In this document: piece by piece, positions 1-8,200 of the stretch
Layout of the letters: every line of letters begins with the position of its first letter
How positions within the stretch are numbered: position 1 is the stretch's first letter
Assembly: GCA_018065205.1 (NCBI GenBank)
Contig: JAGHTR010000149.1
Coordinates: 1-18,651, forward strand
Length of the DNA stretch: 18,651 nt
From: Candidatus Colicola caccequi
Lineage (GTDB): Bacteria; Bacteroidota; Bacteroidia; Bacteroidales; Paludibacteraceae
Reading direction: 5' to 3'
The notes under the pieces: model-generated
Told to the model about the DNA's origin: nothing
The model's input: the letters and a program-made list of their open reading frames with translations, nothing else
Database searches by the model: none
Position numbers and translations under genes: made by a program

Positions 1-2169
1 ACTGGTAAACTGGCCTTCGGGCAGCCCTTGTGACCGCTCCTCATAATGAGACGAGCGAAGCAGATCCTGGACTTGCAGATTCAGCACTAAGCCTTTACTA
101 CTAATGGACTTACGGATACCCAATCCCATTGAATAGATGGCATTTTGGCGGTTATATCCAATCGTAATCGGTGCACTATAGAAAGCATCCACCGAGATGG
201 ACCAATCCTTAGGCAAGTAGGCATTGAGCATACCATTGCAGCGGAAATAGTTATTTTGCTGCTTATACTCAGGATTGCCGTTCTCGTCCTTCTTATAGGA
301 CTTATTGAGGAAATTATAGTATCCTGCATTGACCGTTAATGCAAGCCAAGCACCATTAACCTTATGCTGCGAATCAAACTTAGGCACAAGTGGCAGTTCG
401 GTAAGAGAGAGGTTAAAACCATGCGTTGTACACGTACCAAAGTTCGTCCACATAGATCGTCCGTCACCATTATCCAGAATCTCAATATGTTGGGAGAACA
501 TATCCTGAGTATGCGAGAAATTGAAGGTCAGACTCAGGTACCTGGAGTACGAAAAATTAAGTTCGACATCGTTATTAAACTCCGGAGTCAGTTCGGTGTT
601 TCCCACGGAATAACTATGGGCATCAATATAGGTTCGGAAGGGATTCAGCAGGTAGTAATTAGGGCGTTTGATGCGTCGCACGTAACTGGCGCTGACTGCA
701 ATAGTCTGCTGCAGTTTACCCAGCGGCGAGGACGTATAGCCCATATAAACGGTTGGGAAGACATCAAAGTACGACTTACGGCTAACCGAATCAGCGGACA
801 ACCAATCGCCTATCGAGTAGGTGTATTCGCCACGCAGACCGACTTTGACATTCCAATGCTCACCAAACTGCTTAGCCAACGATATATACATGGCTGCCAC
901 ATGCTCGCGATAGTCAAAATCAGACGGAGTAGAAGAATACAAGCCCCATTGCTCGCCTTGTAGCGAATCTGTCGTCATACGACTATTCATAGTGGATAGC
1001 GTATATTTGCCTCCGGCTTCAATCATACCAGTACGCCAAAACTTAGTTTGGAAATCCAACTTAGCCGAATAGATATTGGAGATTTGATGATTACGTATAT
1101 CCAATCCGGAATAGACTTGAGGCTGTTGGTCGATCCATTCCTTGTTATGCTGCAGATTAGAGGATTGGCTATTATAGCGGTTATAATCCATGTTAACGGT
1201 CAGTTCACGCTCCAAATCAGCCGAGAAGACGTGCGTAAAATTAAGGTTGGCAGTGTGCTGCGGAGCAAAAGTGCGCGCATTGGTCATACTGTTCGTATGC
1301 AAAAGCAGCGAGTCTGCACCGGTAGAAGAAAGGAAAGACGTTGTTCCCCAACTCTTGTCAGCCGGAGCTGTTTGGGACTGCACCATAACCGGTGCCTGGA
1401 AGAAGAAACCGAACGTATTAGTCGAATCGATATACCAGTCATTGCCTATTTTAAGCATATAGTACTGAAAATCGGCGGTGTATTCAGACTCCATATCGCG
1501 CTTCATAAAAGGCGTATAAGCATGCGTAGCATTGCTGATACTGAAATCACCATAGTACTGATTAACCTGCGCATAGGTATAGGTTTTATCCGTGCGATAG
1601 AACAGGTTCAGGCCCACATAGTCATTATTAAGATAACGATTAACATCCTTGAAATACATGCCTCCGTAGGATGCATTCAGTACACCGTTGAGTCCGCGCG
1701 TCATGTTGCGCTTGAGTTTGATATTGATGATACCGCCGGTGCCACTGGCATCGTACTTGGCACCCGGATTAGAGATGAGTTCAATCTTATCCACGGTAGA
1801 TCCGTCCATTCCTTCCAGCATGGCCTTGAGTTGGTCGCCACTCAGGTAAGAAGGGCGTCCGTCCACATAGACCTCTACGGACTTGCCATTAAAGGTGATA
1901 TTGCCATCCTTATCCACCATGATACCGGGGGCTTTCTTGATAAGGTCCTTACCATTGGTGCCGGCAGCCAATGGAGACTGACTGACATTAAAAACCACCT
2001 TATCCAGTTTACGTTCAAACAGAGGTTTCTTAGCCACTATATTCACGTCTTCCAACTGGATAGAATCATTGATTGCTGAATAAATACTATCCCAATAATG
2101 CATATCTACCTCCTGCGCCATGGCAAGGGTAGATACAAATAAAATAACAGGTAAAATAAATCGTTTCAT
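1..2169 (-). CDS. TonB-dependent outer-membrane receptor, OMP_b-brl_3 type (partial, C-terminus missing)
   Basis: Reading the minus strand from ATG at 2169 gives 723 codons with no stop up to the left edge, so the C-terminal end of the barrel lies outside the window. Residues 1-18 (MKRFILPVILFVSTLAMA, then Q) are a type I signal peptide. Residues about 40-150 form a plug domain: LEDVNIVAKKPLFERKLDKV, a GIMVDKDGNITFNGKSVEV stretch, VDKIELISNPGAKYDASGTG, then GGIINIKLKR. The rest is alternating aromatic-rich strands typical of a 22-strand barrel. Family knowledge: such proteins sit in the outer membrane and use TonB-ExbBD energy, but the ligand cannot be read from sequence. The usual N-terminal carboxypeptidase-regulatory-like domain is replaced by a linker of about 18 residues. 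It is not a SusC homologue: no SusD follows and the SusC signatures are absent. A putative ECF promoter lies directly upstream. Confidence 0.9.
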   Translation of the reverse strand, partial: MKRFILPVILFVSTLAMAQEVDMHYWDSIYSAINDSIQLEDVNIVAKKPLFERKLDKVVFNVSQSPLAAGTNGKDLIKKAPGIMVDKDGNITFNGKSVEVYVDGRPSYLSGDQLKAMLEGMDGSTVDKIELISNPGAKYDASGTGGIINIKLKRNMTRGLNGVLNASYGGMYFKDVNRYLNNDYVGLNLFYRTDKTYTYAQVNQYYGDFSISNATHAYTPFMKRDMESEYTADFQYYMLKIGNDWYIDSTNTFGFFFQAPVMVQSQTAPADKSWGTTSFLSSTGADSLLLHTNSMTNARTFAPQHTANLNFTHVFSADLERELTVNMDYNRYNSQSSNLQHNKEWIDQQPQVYSGLDIRNHQISNIYSAKLDFQTKFWRTGMIEAGGKYTLSTMNSRMTTDSLQGEQWGLYSSTPSDFDYREHVAAMYISLAKQFGEHWNVKVGLRGEYTYSIGDWLSADSVSRKSYFDVFPTVYMGYTSSPLGKLQQTIAVSASYVRRIKRPNYYLLNPFRTYIDAHSYSVGNTELTPEFNNDVELNFSYSRYLSLTFNFSHTQDMFSQHIEILDNGDGRSMWTNFGTCTTHGFNLSLTELPLVPKFDSQHKVNGAWLALTVNAGYYNFLNKSYKKDENGNPEYKQQNNYFRCNGMLNAYLPKDWSISVDAFYSAPITIGYNRQNAIYSMGLGIRKSISSKGLVLNLQVQDLLRSSHYEERSQGLPEGQFTS

Positions 2170-2186
2170 TGTCGTTCGTTTTATCA

Positions 2187-2216
2187 TTAGACGCATGGGA
2201 TATGCAAAAAGTTGCA
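2187..2216 (-). promoter_or_regulatory. putative ECF-sigma promoter of the TonB receptor gene
   Basis: On the minus strand TGCAACTT (2216-2209) is followed after 15 nt by CGTCTAA (2193-2187). This is the AAC-type -35 and CGTC-type -10 arrangement typical of extracytoplasmic-function sigma factors. It does not match the housekeeping Bacteroidetes TTTG/TAnnTTTG form. Transcription would start near 2180, only about 10 nt before the ATG. The sigma factor gene is not in this window. Assigned by eye. Confidence 0.5.
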
Positions 2217-2221
2217 ATTTA

Positions 2222-2920
2222 CTATAATTTTTTTTGAATTAATTGCTCAACTAATTCAGGCACGCCTTCGGTAGCGGGCTTGCGGATATGCGTGATGCGA
2301 TTACGATAAATACCGAATTCCGGCATTCCGGGGTCTATAAAATAAATAGGTATATCCTCGCGTGCGTACTCCAACAAGGACGCAGCCGGATAAACATTGA
2401 GGCTAGTGCCAATAACGATGAGTATATCGGCAGTAGAAGCAATCTCACAGGCACGTGGGAAGTAAGGAACACCTTCACCAAAGAAGACGATATAAGGACG
2501 CAAGAGCGAGCCGTCCGGATGACGGTCACCATAATGCTGCTCCCAGCCTTGCAAGGGTACTGTGGCGGTGTCGTTATTCTCGCTACGCAGTTTGGTAATC
2601 TCGCCATGCAAGTGCGTGATATTGGTGCTGCCTGCACGCTCATGCAGGTCATCTATGTTCTGAGTAATGATTTCCAAGGACGGATACACCTGCTGTAGGC
2701 GTGTAATAGCCAAATGTGCTGCATTAGGTTGAGCAGCCAACGTATCGCGACGGCGGGCGTTATAGAAGTCCACACATAGTTGAGGGTTACGCAGCCACGC
2801 TTGGTGGGTGCAGACATCTTCAACGCGGTAATTCTCCCATAGACCATCCGCATCGCGGAAGGTGCCAAGACCACTTTCGGCACTAACGCCGGCTCCGGTA
2901 AAAATGACAATTTTTTTCAT
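2222..2920 (-). CDS. cobB: Sir2-family NAD-dependent protein deacylase (zinc-ligand-free form)
   Basis: A 232-residue sirtuin, which removes acyl groups from lysines while consuming NAD+. Visible motifs are the NAD-binding GAGVSAESGLGTFRD (9-23), TQNID (86-90), HLHGE with catalytic His105, and IGTSLNVYPA near the C-terminus. FYNARRR contains Tyr53 and Arg56, which match the Y-x-x-R pair that selects succinyl and malonyl groups in SIRT5/CobB-type class III enzymes, so desuccinylase/demalonylase activity is plausible. The segment after HGE, where most sirtuins carry four zinc-binding cysteines, has none; the only cysteines are at 37, 49 and near 162. From memory, Bacteroides homologues also lack them, so this is probably a lineage trait. 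ATG at 2920 is the natural start because the NAD motif begins at residue 4. It lies 34 nt downstream of rnhB and may be cotranscribed with it. Cytosolic. Confidence 0.93.
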   Translation of the reverse strand: MKKIVIFTGAGVSAESGLGTFRDADGLWENYRVEDVCTHQAWLRNPQLCVDFYNARRRDTLAAQPNAAHLAITRLQQVYPSLEIITQNIDDLHERAGSTNITHLHGEITKLRSENNDTATVPLQGWEQHYGDRHPDGSLLRPYIVFFGEGVPYFPRACEIASTADILIVIGTSLNVYPAASLLEYAREDIPIYFIDPGMPEFGIYRNRITHIRKPATEGVPELVEQLIQKKL

Positions 2921-2929
2921 AAAAAATTA

Positions 2930-2953
2930 ACGTTGACGTTAACGAGGACGTTA
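2930..2953. repeat. short hexamer array between rnhB and the sirtuin gene
   Basis: Four contiguous 6-nt units on the plus strand: ACGTTG, ACGTTA, ACGAGG, ACGTTA. A fifth divergent unit, ACTATT, contains the rnhB stop codon (2955-2957). The array fills most of the 34-nt spacer. See the related arrays at 3577, 5203 and 8810. Confidence 0.6.
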
Positions 2954-2954
2954 A

Positions 2955-3569
2955 CTATTTTAGTTTGAAGGTGAGGCGGTGATAAGGGGTTGGACCGAAC
3001 TGCTTTAGGGCTTCATAATGCTCCTTAGTGGGGTACCCCATATTGCGATCCCAACCATATTGCGGGTACTGTTGACTAAGACGACGCATATAGTCATCGC
3101 GGTAGGTTTTAGCCAGAATAGAAGCGGCAGCAATAGACATATACGTGGCATCGCCATGTACAACGGTTCGTGCAGGCACCTCTAATACTCCACCCTCCGG
3201 CACGTATGGTTTCCAGCGATTACCATCCACTAAGATATGCGCTAATTGCTGATTGGTTAGTGCTAATTGTTGGCAGACCTTATCCAAGGCTCGGCGCATG
3301 CCTAACAGGCTGGCATTGAGAATGTTGATTTGGTCAATCTCCGCAGCCGTTACTTCCGCCACCGCCCAAGCCAATGCTTCTTTTTCGATGATAGGTCGCA
3401 GTTGTTCGCGTTGTTTCTCCGTGAGTTGTTTGCTGTCATTGAGCATCTCATTGCGAAAATCCTGCGGCAAGACAACCGCAGCAGCAAATACGCTGCCTGC
3501 TAAAGGTCCGCGACCGGCTTCATCACAGCCGGCCTCGATGACGTTGGGGATGCAGTATGGAAGAAGCAT
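2955..3569 (-). CDS. rnhB: ribonuclease HII
   Basis: A 204-residue RNase HII that nicks RNA in RNA-DNA hybrids and starts the removal of single ribonucleotides misincorporated into DNA. The active-site tetrad is visible: Asp16 and Glu17 in the CDEAGRGPLAG motif, Asp115 in ILVDGNR, and Asp140 in VHGDATYMSIAAASILAKTYRDD. LNDSKQL (residues 43-49) and NMGYPTKEHYEALKQFGPTPYHR near the C-terminus are further family signatures. Length is normal for the family and no membrane or signal segment is present. The ATG at 3569 puts the catalytic Asp at the expected distance from the N-terminus. The gene lies about 100 nt downstream of the EptA-like gene, separated by hexamer repeats, and 34 nt upstream of the sirtuin gene. 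Confidence 0.96.
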   Translation of the reverse strand: MLLPYCIPNVIEAGCDEAGRGPLAGSVFAAAVVLPQDFRNEMLNDSKQLTEKQREQLRPIIEKEALAWAVAEVTAAEIDQINILNASLLGMRRALDKVCQQLALTNQQLAHILVDGNRWKPYVPEGGVLEVPARTVVHGDATYMSIAAASILAKTYRDDYMRRLSQQYPQYGWDRNMGYPTKEHYEALKQFGPTPYHRLTFKLK

Positions 3570-3576
3570 ATTTCTT

Positions 3577-3670
3577 AACGCAAACGCAAACGATAACGCA
3601 AACTATTTTTAACGTAAACGCAAACGTAAACGTAAACGCAAACGTAAACGTAAACGATAACGCAAACTAT
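3577..3670. repeat. two AACNNN hexamer tandem arrays between the EptA-like gene and rnhB
   Basis: Block 1 (3577-3606) has five units: AACGCA, AACGCA, AACGAT, AACGCA, AACTAT. Block 2 (3611-3670) has ten: GTA, GCA, GTA, GTA, GCA, GTA, GTA, GAT, GCA and TAT, each preceded by AAC (AACTAT as the last). A TTTT linker separates the blocks. Both blocks end in the same cap, AACGAT-AACGCA-AACTAT, which lies within a 21-bp exact repeat at 3588-3608 and 3652-3672. The last unit of block 2 contains the stop codon of the EptA-like gene (3667-3669). The array occupies nearly the whole spacer. Slipped-strand expansion could produce it, but the conserved cap is not explained by simple slippage. Confidence 0.9.
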
Positions 3671-5202
3671 TTGAAAAGGTCATACTCAGCATTATAGATA
3701 GGACTATCGATAGAGAGCCAATCCAGGACGGAATGGAAGACGTAGTGTTGGTCGATGATGCAGTCCGGCTGACGGAAATCACGAGTGATGGTGTTGGTCC
3801 ATACCAAGAAAGGAATCTCATACTGTTCCTTAGGAGCCATTTTCATTGGAACACCATGCATGAATAGTCCGTTTTCGCCTAACGACTCACCATGGTCAGA
3901 CACATAGATCATTGCGCATTTCCAGTCCGTGATAGTGCGTAGCGAATCAACCAAATCAGCCAATAACGCATCCGTATAAACAATGGTATTATCGTACGCA
4001 TTCAGCAATCTGTCCGGTTCATTTTGGGCATTTTCAACACTACTACAAACCGGCATAAAAACGCCATATTGCTCAGGATACTGCCGCTGATAATCCGGTC
4101 CATGGGACGTAGATGTATGCAGAATGATGAGCACTTTATTTTTATCAGACGACTCTATTCGTTCACGAATACCAACAAAGAGCAAATCATCAAACACTTC
4201 GCCCTGATAATCATAGCGAGCCAATAAACTATCTATCGTCAAATACTCGTTGATGTGCACAGGTGGTTCACCCCAGTTACGAGTACGCCAAGACACATCC
4301 ACGCCGGTGCGGAACAGATAATTAGGCAGAATCTCGTATAGGTCTGCGGACGCCTGATGCTCCACAGTAGCCTTGACACCTGCTACGGTATAAGTACCAC
4401 ACGATTGGGCATCGTACACATATAAGTCGGATAGTTGACTGAGACGCGGGTTTGTAGGACGGTTATAACCGTAGAGTTGGAAATTAGCCTTGCGAGCCGA
4501 TTCACCGATGACGAGCACGACAGCAGCCTTATCCTCATTAGCGATGGTGGCATCAGGTAGCGGTATTTCCTTAGCCTGCGCTTGGGATTGATGGGCAAAG
4601 TGCAAGCCGGTATTGACTATATACGACCATGGCATCACCAGTCCGCCTAACTCGGTATCGTACTTACCTATCCATAGGACTTGATTGAGATTAGCCACCG
4701 CCAGCACTACGGACAAGAGCAAGGCTCCGCCGCTGGACCAACCGAATGTTTTCCATGACCGTTTATCCACAGGATGAGTTTTCTGCACCAGCACATAGAT
4801 AGCAGGCAAGAGGCCTAATAAAGCAACGGTTATGAAGAGAGCCGGGCTGAAGAAGCCGGATGCCTCAGAGTAACGGGTATTGAATACATTGACCATCATC
4901 GACTCGTCCATCAGGTTATGATAGACGGAGATGAAGTAAACGCAGGTTCCACTTAGGAAGAAGAAAATAGCAATCAGTACCCTACCCACGTACCGCAACA
5001 GATGAAGGAGGAGCGAAAAAACGATGTAGTGAAGTGCCAGAAGCACAATCACTACCATCGTTATCAGCATTCCAACCTGCCACCCAGTCCCTTCTGAATG
5101 CTCCGCAATGAAGTTGAGGAAGGGGATGTTATACAACACGGCGTTCATTACGCTTAGTACAAGCGCAAAGACGGCAACAGAGATGGAAGGAAGGCGTTTC
5201 AT
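3667..5202 (-). CDS. phosphoethanolamine transferase, EptA/PmrC family (membrane sulfatase-fold)
   Basis: A 511-residue inner-membrane protein. Five hydrophobic helices lie at about 7-29, 42-69, 72-94, 119-140 and 153-178, followed by a periplasmic alkaline-phosphatase-fold domain from about 220. Family knowledge: such enzymes move phosphoethanolamine from phosphatidylethanolamine to lipid A or another glycan, lowering negative charge and polymyxin binding. Catalytic positions match EptA/MCR enzymes: Glu234 in VIGESAR, the nucleophile Thr272 in SCGTYT, His367 in STSHGP, and Asp436-His437 in SDHGES, with MHG at 449-451. The cysteine expected ten residues after Cys268 is absent, as is the partner of Cys386, so the classical disulfides are not formed. 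The exact acceptor is not predictable. ATG at 5202 starts the first helix. Spacers on both sides carry repeats. Confidence 0.88.
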   Translation of the reverse strand: MKRLPSISVAVFALVLSVMNAVLYNIPFLNFIAEHSEGTGWQVGMLITMVVIVLLALHYIVFSLLLHLLRYVGRVLIAIFFFLSGTCVYFISVYHNLMDESMMVNVFNTRYSEASGFFSPALFITVALLGLLPAIYVLVQKTHPVDKRSWKTFGWSSGGALLLSVVLAVANLNQVLWIGKYDTELGGLVMPWSYIVNTGLHFAHQSQAQAKEIPLPDATIANEDKAAVVLVIGESARKANFQLYGYNRPTNPRLSQLSDLYVYDAQSCGTYTVAGVKATVEHQASADLYEILPNYLFRTGVDVSWRTRNWGEPPVHINEYLTIDSLLARYDYQGEVFDDLLFVGIRERIESSDKNKVLIILHTSTSHGPDYQRQYPEQYGVFMPVCSSVENAQNEPDRLLNAYDNTIVYTDALLADLVDSLRTITDWKCAMIYVSDHGESLGENGLFMHGVPMKMAPKEQYEIPFLVWTNTITRDFRQPDCIIDQHYVFHSVLDWLSIDSPIYNAEYDLFK

Positions 5203-5244
5203 CGTTTAGCATGTAGCGTTTAGAGTTGAACGTTTAGCAGCGAT
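5203..5244. repeat. three-unit 14-nt array between PFOR and the EptA-like gene
   Basis: CGTTTAG occurs at 5203, 5217 and 5231, exactly 14 nt apart, each followed by a variable heptamer (CATGTAG, AGTTGAA, CAGCGAT). On the minus strand this reads CTAAACG three times. The last copy abuts the ATG of the EptA-like gene, and the first unit abuts the PFOR stop codon (5244-5246). It fills the entire 41-nt spacer. Confidence 0.75.
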
Positions 5245-8200
5245 TACCACTGGGTTCCTAACATGCGTAAGTAGGACTTATAACGCCATTGTGCGTTCTC
5301 TTGAGCCGCAGCAAATAGTTCAGCAGCCTCGTTAGGGAACTGTTTCATGACGGAAGCGAAGCGCACCTCGCCTTTGAGGTATTCTTCGAACTTACTCCAA
5401 TCCGGTTCCTTACTATCGAGCGTGAACGGATTCTTGCCTTCAGCCTCCAGTTGAGGATTATATCTCCACAAGTGCCAGTAACCGCAAGCAACGGCTTTCT
5501 CTTCCTCGGCTTGAGACTTACCCATACCGGCTTTCAGACCGTGGTTGATACACGGAGCGTAAGCAATGATAAGTGAAGGTCCGGGATAAGCTTCAGCTTC
5601 GCGGATTGCCTTGAGCGTTTGAGCTTGGTCAGCACCCATTGCAATCTGTGCCACATAAACATATCCGTAGGCAGTAGCAATCATACCTAAGTCTTTCTTA
5701 CGGACGCGTTTACCCATGGCTGCAAACTTAGCGATAGCACCCAGAGGAGTAGATTTAGAAGCCTGTCCGCCGGTATTAGAATAAACCTCCGTATCCAATA
5801 CGAGGATATTCACATCTTCGCCACTGGCGATGACATGGTCTAATCCTCCGTAACCGATATCGTAGGAAGCACCATCGCCACCGATTATCCATTGACTGCG
5901 TTTAACGATATGATCCTTGTACGTAAGAATTTCTTTGCATGTATCGCAACCGCAAGCCTCCATGGCAGCCACCATAGGTTCGTACAGTTTCTTGGTTACT
6001 TCACCATCGTTCTTATTCTCGAGCCACTGTTTGAACATAGCTTTGAGTTCATCGGAGCACGTTGGGCATTCCAGTCCTTTGGTCATCAAAGCAGTCAGAC
6101 GTTCTTTCATCTTGCGATGAGCGATCTGCATACCCAAACCATATTCGCAGAAGTCCTCAAACAAGGAATTCGACCAAGCCGGTCCGTGTCCTTTGTCATT
6201 CGTTGTATAAGGAGTAGAAGGAACAGATCCAGAGTAGATAGAGGTACAACCGGTAGCGTTAGCGGCTATCTCGCGGTCACCAAAGAGTTGGCTGATGAGT
6301 TTGAGGTACGGAGTCTCTCCACAACCGGAGCAAGCGCCGGAGAACTCAAAGAGCGGAGTAGCGAACTGCGAGTTCTTGACATTGGATTGGATATCAATGA
6401 GGTCTTGTTTGGACTTAACGTTCTTCTCGCAGTACTCCCAGTTAGCAGCCTCAGCGCGTTGCGTCTCGAGGTCAACCATTTGGAGTGCCTTACCGGTCTT
6501 AGGATTGCCCGGACATACATCTACACAGTTACCACAACCTAAGCAGTCCATAACGCCCACTTGGATACGGAAGTGCATGCCTTTGAGAGCAGTAGGAGCT
6601 TTCATTTCACGAGTAGCGCCATTGATACCCTTCACTTCCTCATCGTCCATAACGAACGGATGGATACAAGCGTGAGGACAAACGTATGCGCACTTATTGC
6701 ACTCGATACAGTTATCCGCATTCCATACAGGAACGAAAGCACTTACGCCACGTTTCTCATACTTAGCGGTGCCGGCAGGCCATGTACCATCTTCGATACC
6801 CTTGAAGGCACTAACGGGCAGCAAGTCACCATCTTGAGCGTTGATAGGACGCACCAGTTTAGTAACAAATTCGGGTTCGTCTCCGTAGTTAGGAGCAGCA
6901 TCAGGTCCGAGTTGGCTCCAAGCCGGATCAATATCCAGCAGTTGATACTCATCACCACGATCGACAGCAGCGTAGTTCTTATTAACAACATCCTCACCTT
7001 TCTTACCATAACTCTTCACGATGAAGTGCTTCATCTCTTCTACGGCTTTCTCTACAGGGATGACGCCGGTGATACGGAAGAAGGCAGATTGAAGAATGGT
7101 ATTGGTGCGGTTACCCAGACCAATCTCTTGGGCAATCTTAGTAGCATTGATGTAATATACTTTGATAGCGTTGTCTGCGAAGTATTTCTTCACTTTATTA
7201 GGAAGGTTCTCCTTGAGTTCCTCTGCGTTCCACACTGTATTGAGCAGGAAAGTACCACCCTTCTGCAGTCCGCGCGTTACATCGTACATTTGCAGATAAG
7301 CCTGCACGTGGCAAGCGACGAAGTTAGGTGTAGTAACGAGGTAGGTGGAATGAATAGGTTCATCCCCGAAACGCAAGTGTGAACAAGTGAATCCACCGGA
7401 TTTCTTACTATCATAAGAGAAATATGCTTGGCAATACTTATCGGTAGTGTCACCAATAATCTTGACACTGTTCTTATTAGCACCCACCGTACCGTCGGCA
7501 CCTAATCCGTAGAACTTAGCTTGGAACATACCCTTACCACCCATAGCGATTTCTTCGCCAACAGGCAGAGAAGTAAATGTTACATCGTCGTTGATACCTA
7601 CGGTGAAGTGGTTTTTAGGTTCGTTCATTGCCAAGTTAGCATAAACGGCTAACATCTGAGCAGGTGTGGTATCGTTACTACCTAATCCATATCGTCCACC
7701 AACCACGATGATGTCCTTCATGCCAAGTTCGTCCAAAGCATCCTTTACATCAAGGTATAGAGGTTCGCCATTAGCACCGGGTTCCTTAGTGCGGTCCAAC
7801 ACGCAAATACGCTTAACGGATGCAGGCAGAGCCTCTTTGAGGTACTTGAGCGAGAAGGGGCGATAGAGGTGAACATTGATCATACCTAATTTATTGCCCT
7901 TAGCAGCCTCGAAGTCGATTACCTCGCGCAAGCACTCGGTCACGCTACCCATAGCGATAACGATGTTTTCAGCATCAGGTGCACCATAGTAGGTGAAGGG
8001 GCGATAGGTGCGACCGGTAATAGCGCTAATCTTATCCATATAGTCGCTGACGATATCAGCTACGTTATTATAGTAGGTGTTGCAGCTTTCGCGATGGGTG
8101 AAGAACACATCGGGGTTCTCCGCCATACCACGCATAACGGGACGCATTGGTGACAAAGCACGTTTACGGAAGTCTGCTAAAGCCTCCATATCTACCAATG

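Noticed and set aside
1048..2079. 343-codon open frame on the plus strand
   Set aside because: It lies wholly opposite the TonB receptor gene, which has a signal peptide, plug motifs and barrel strands. The plus-strand product shows no recognisable domain.
1..2169. SusC-type receptor of the galactan locus
   Set aside because: Sequence is of the OMP_b-brl_3 group, there is no adjacent SusD, and it is 8 kb and several transcripts away from the GH genes.
2335..2652. Minus-strand open frame inside the sirtuin gene
   Set aside because: Out-of-frame shadow of the conserved sirtuin; low-complexity product without motifs.
3577..3670. CRISPR array
   Set aside because: Units are 6 nt with no spacers of normal length and no cas genes are present; this is a short tandem repeat.
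6561..7382. 273-codon open frame on the plus strand
   Set aside because: Antisense to the conserved PFOR gene; an open frame by codon bias only.
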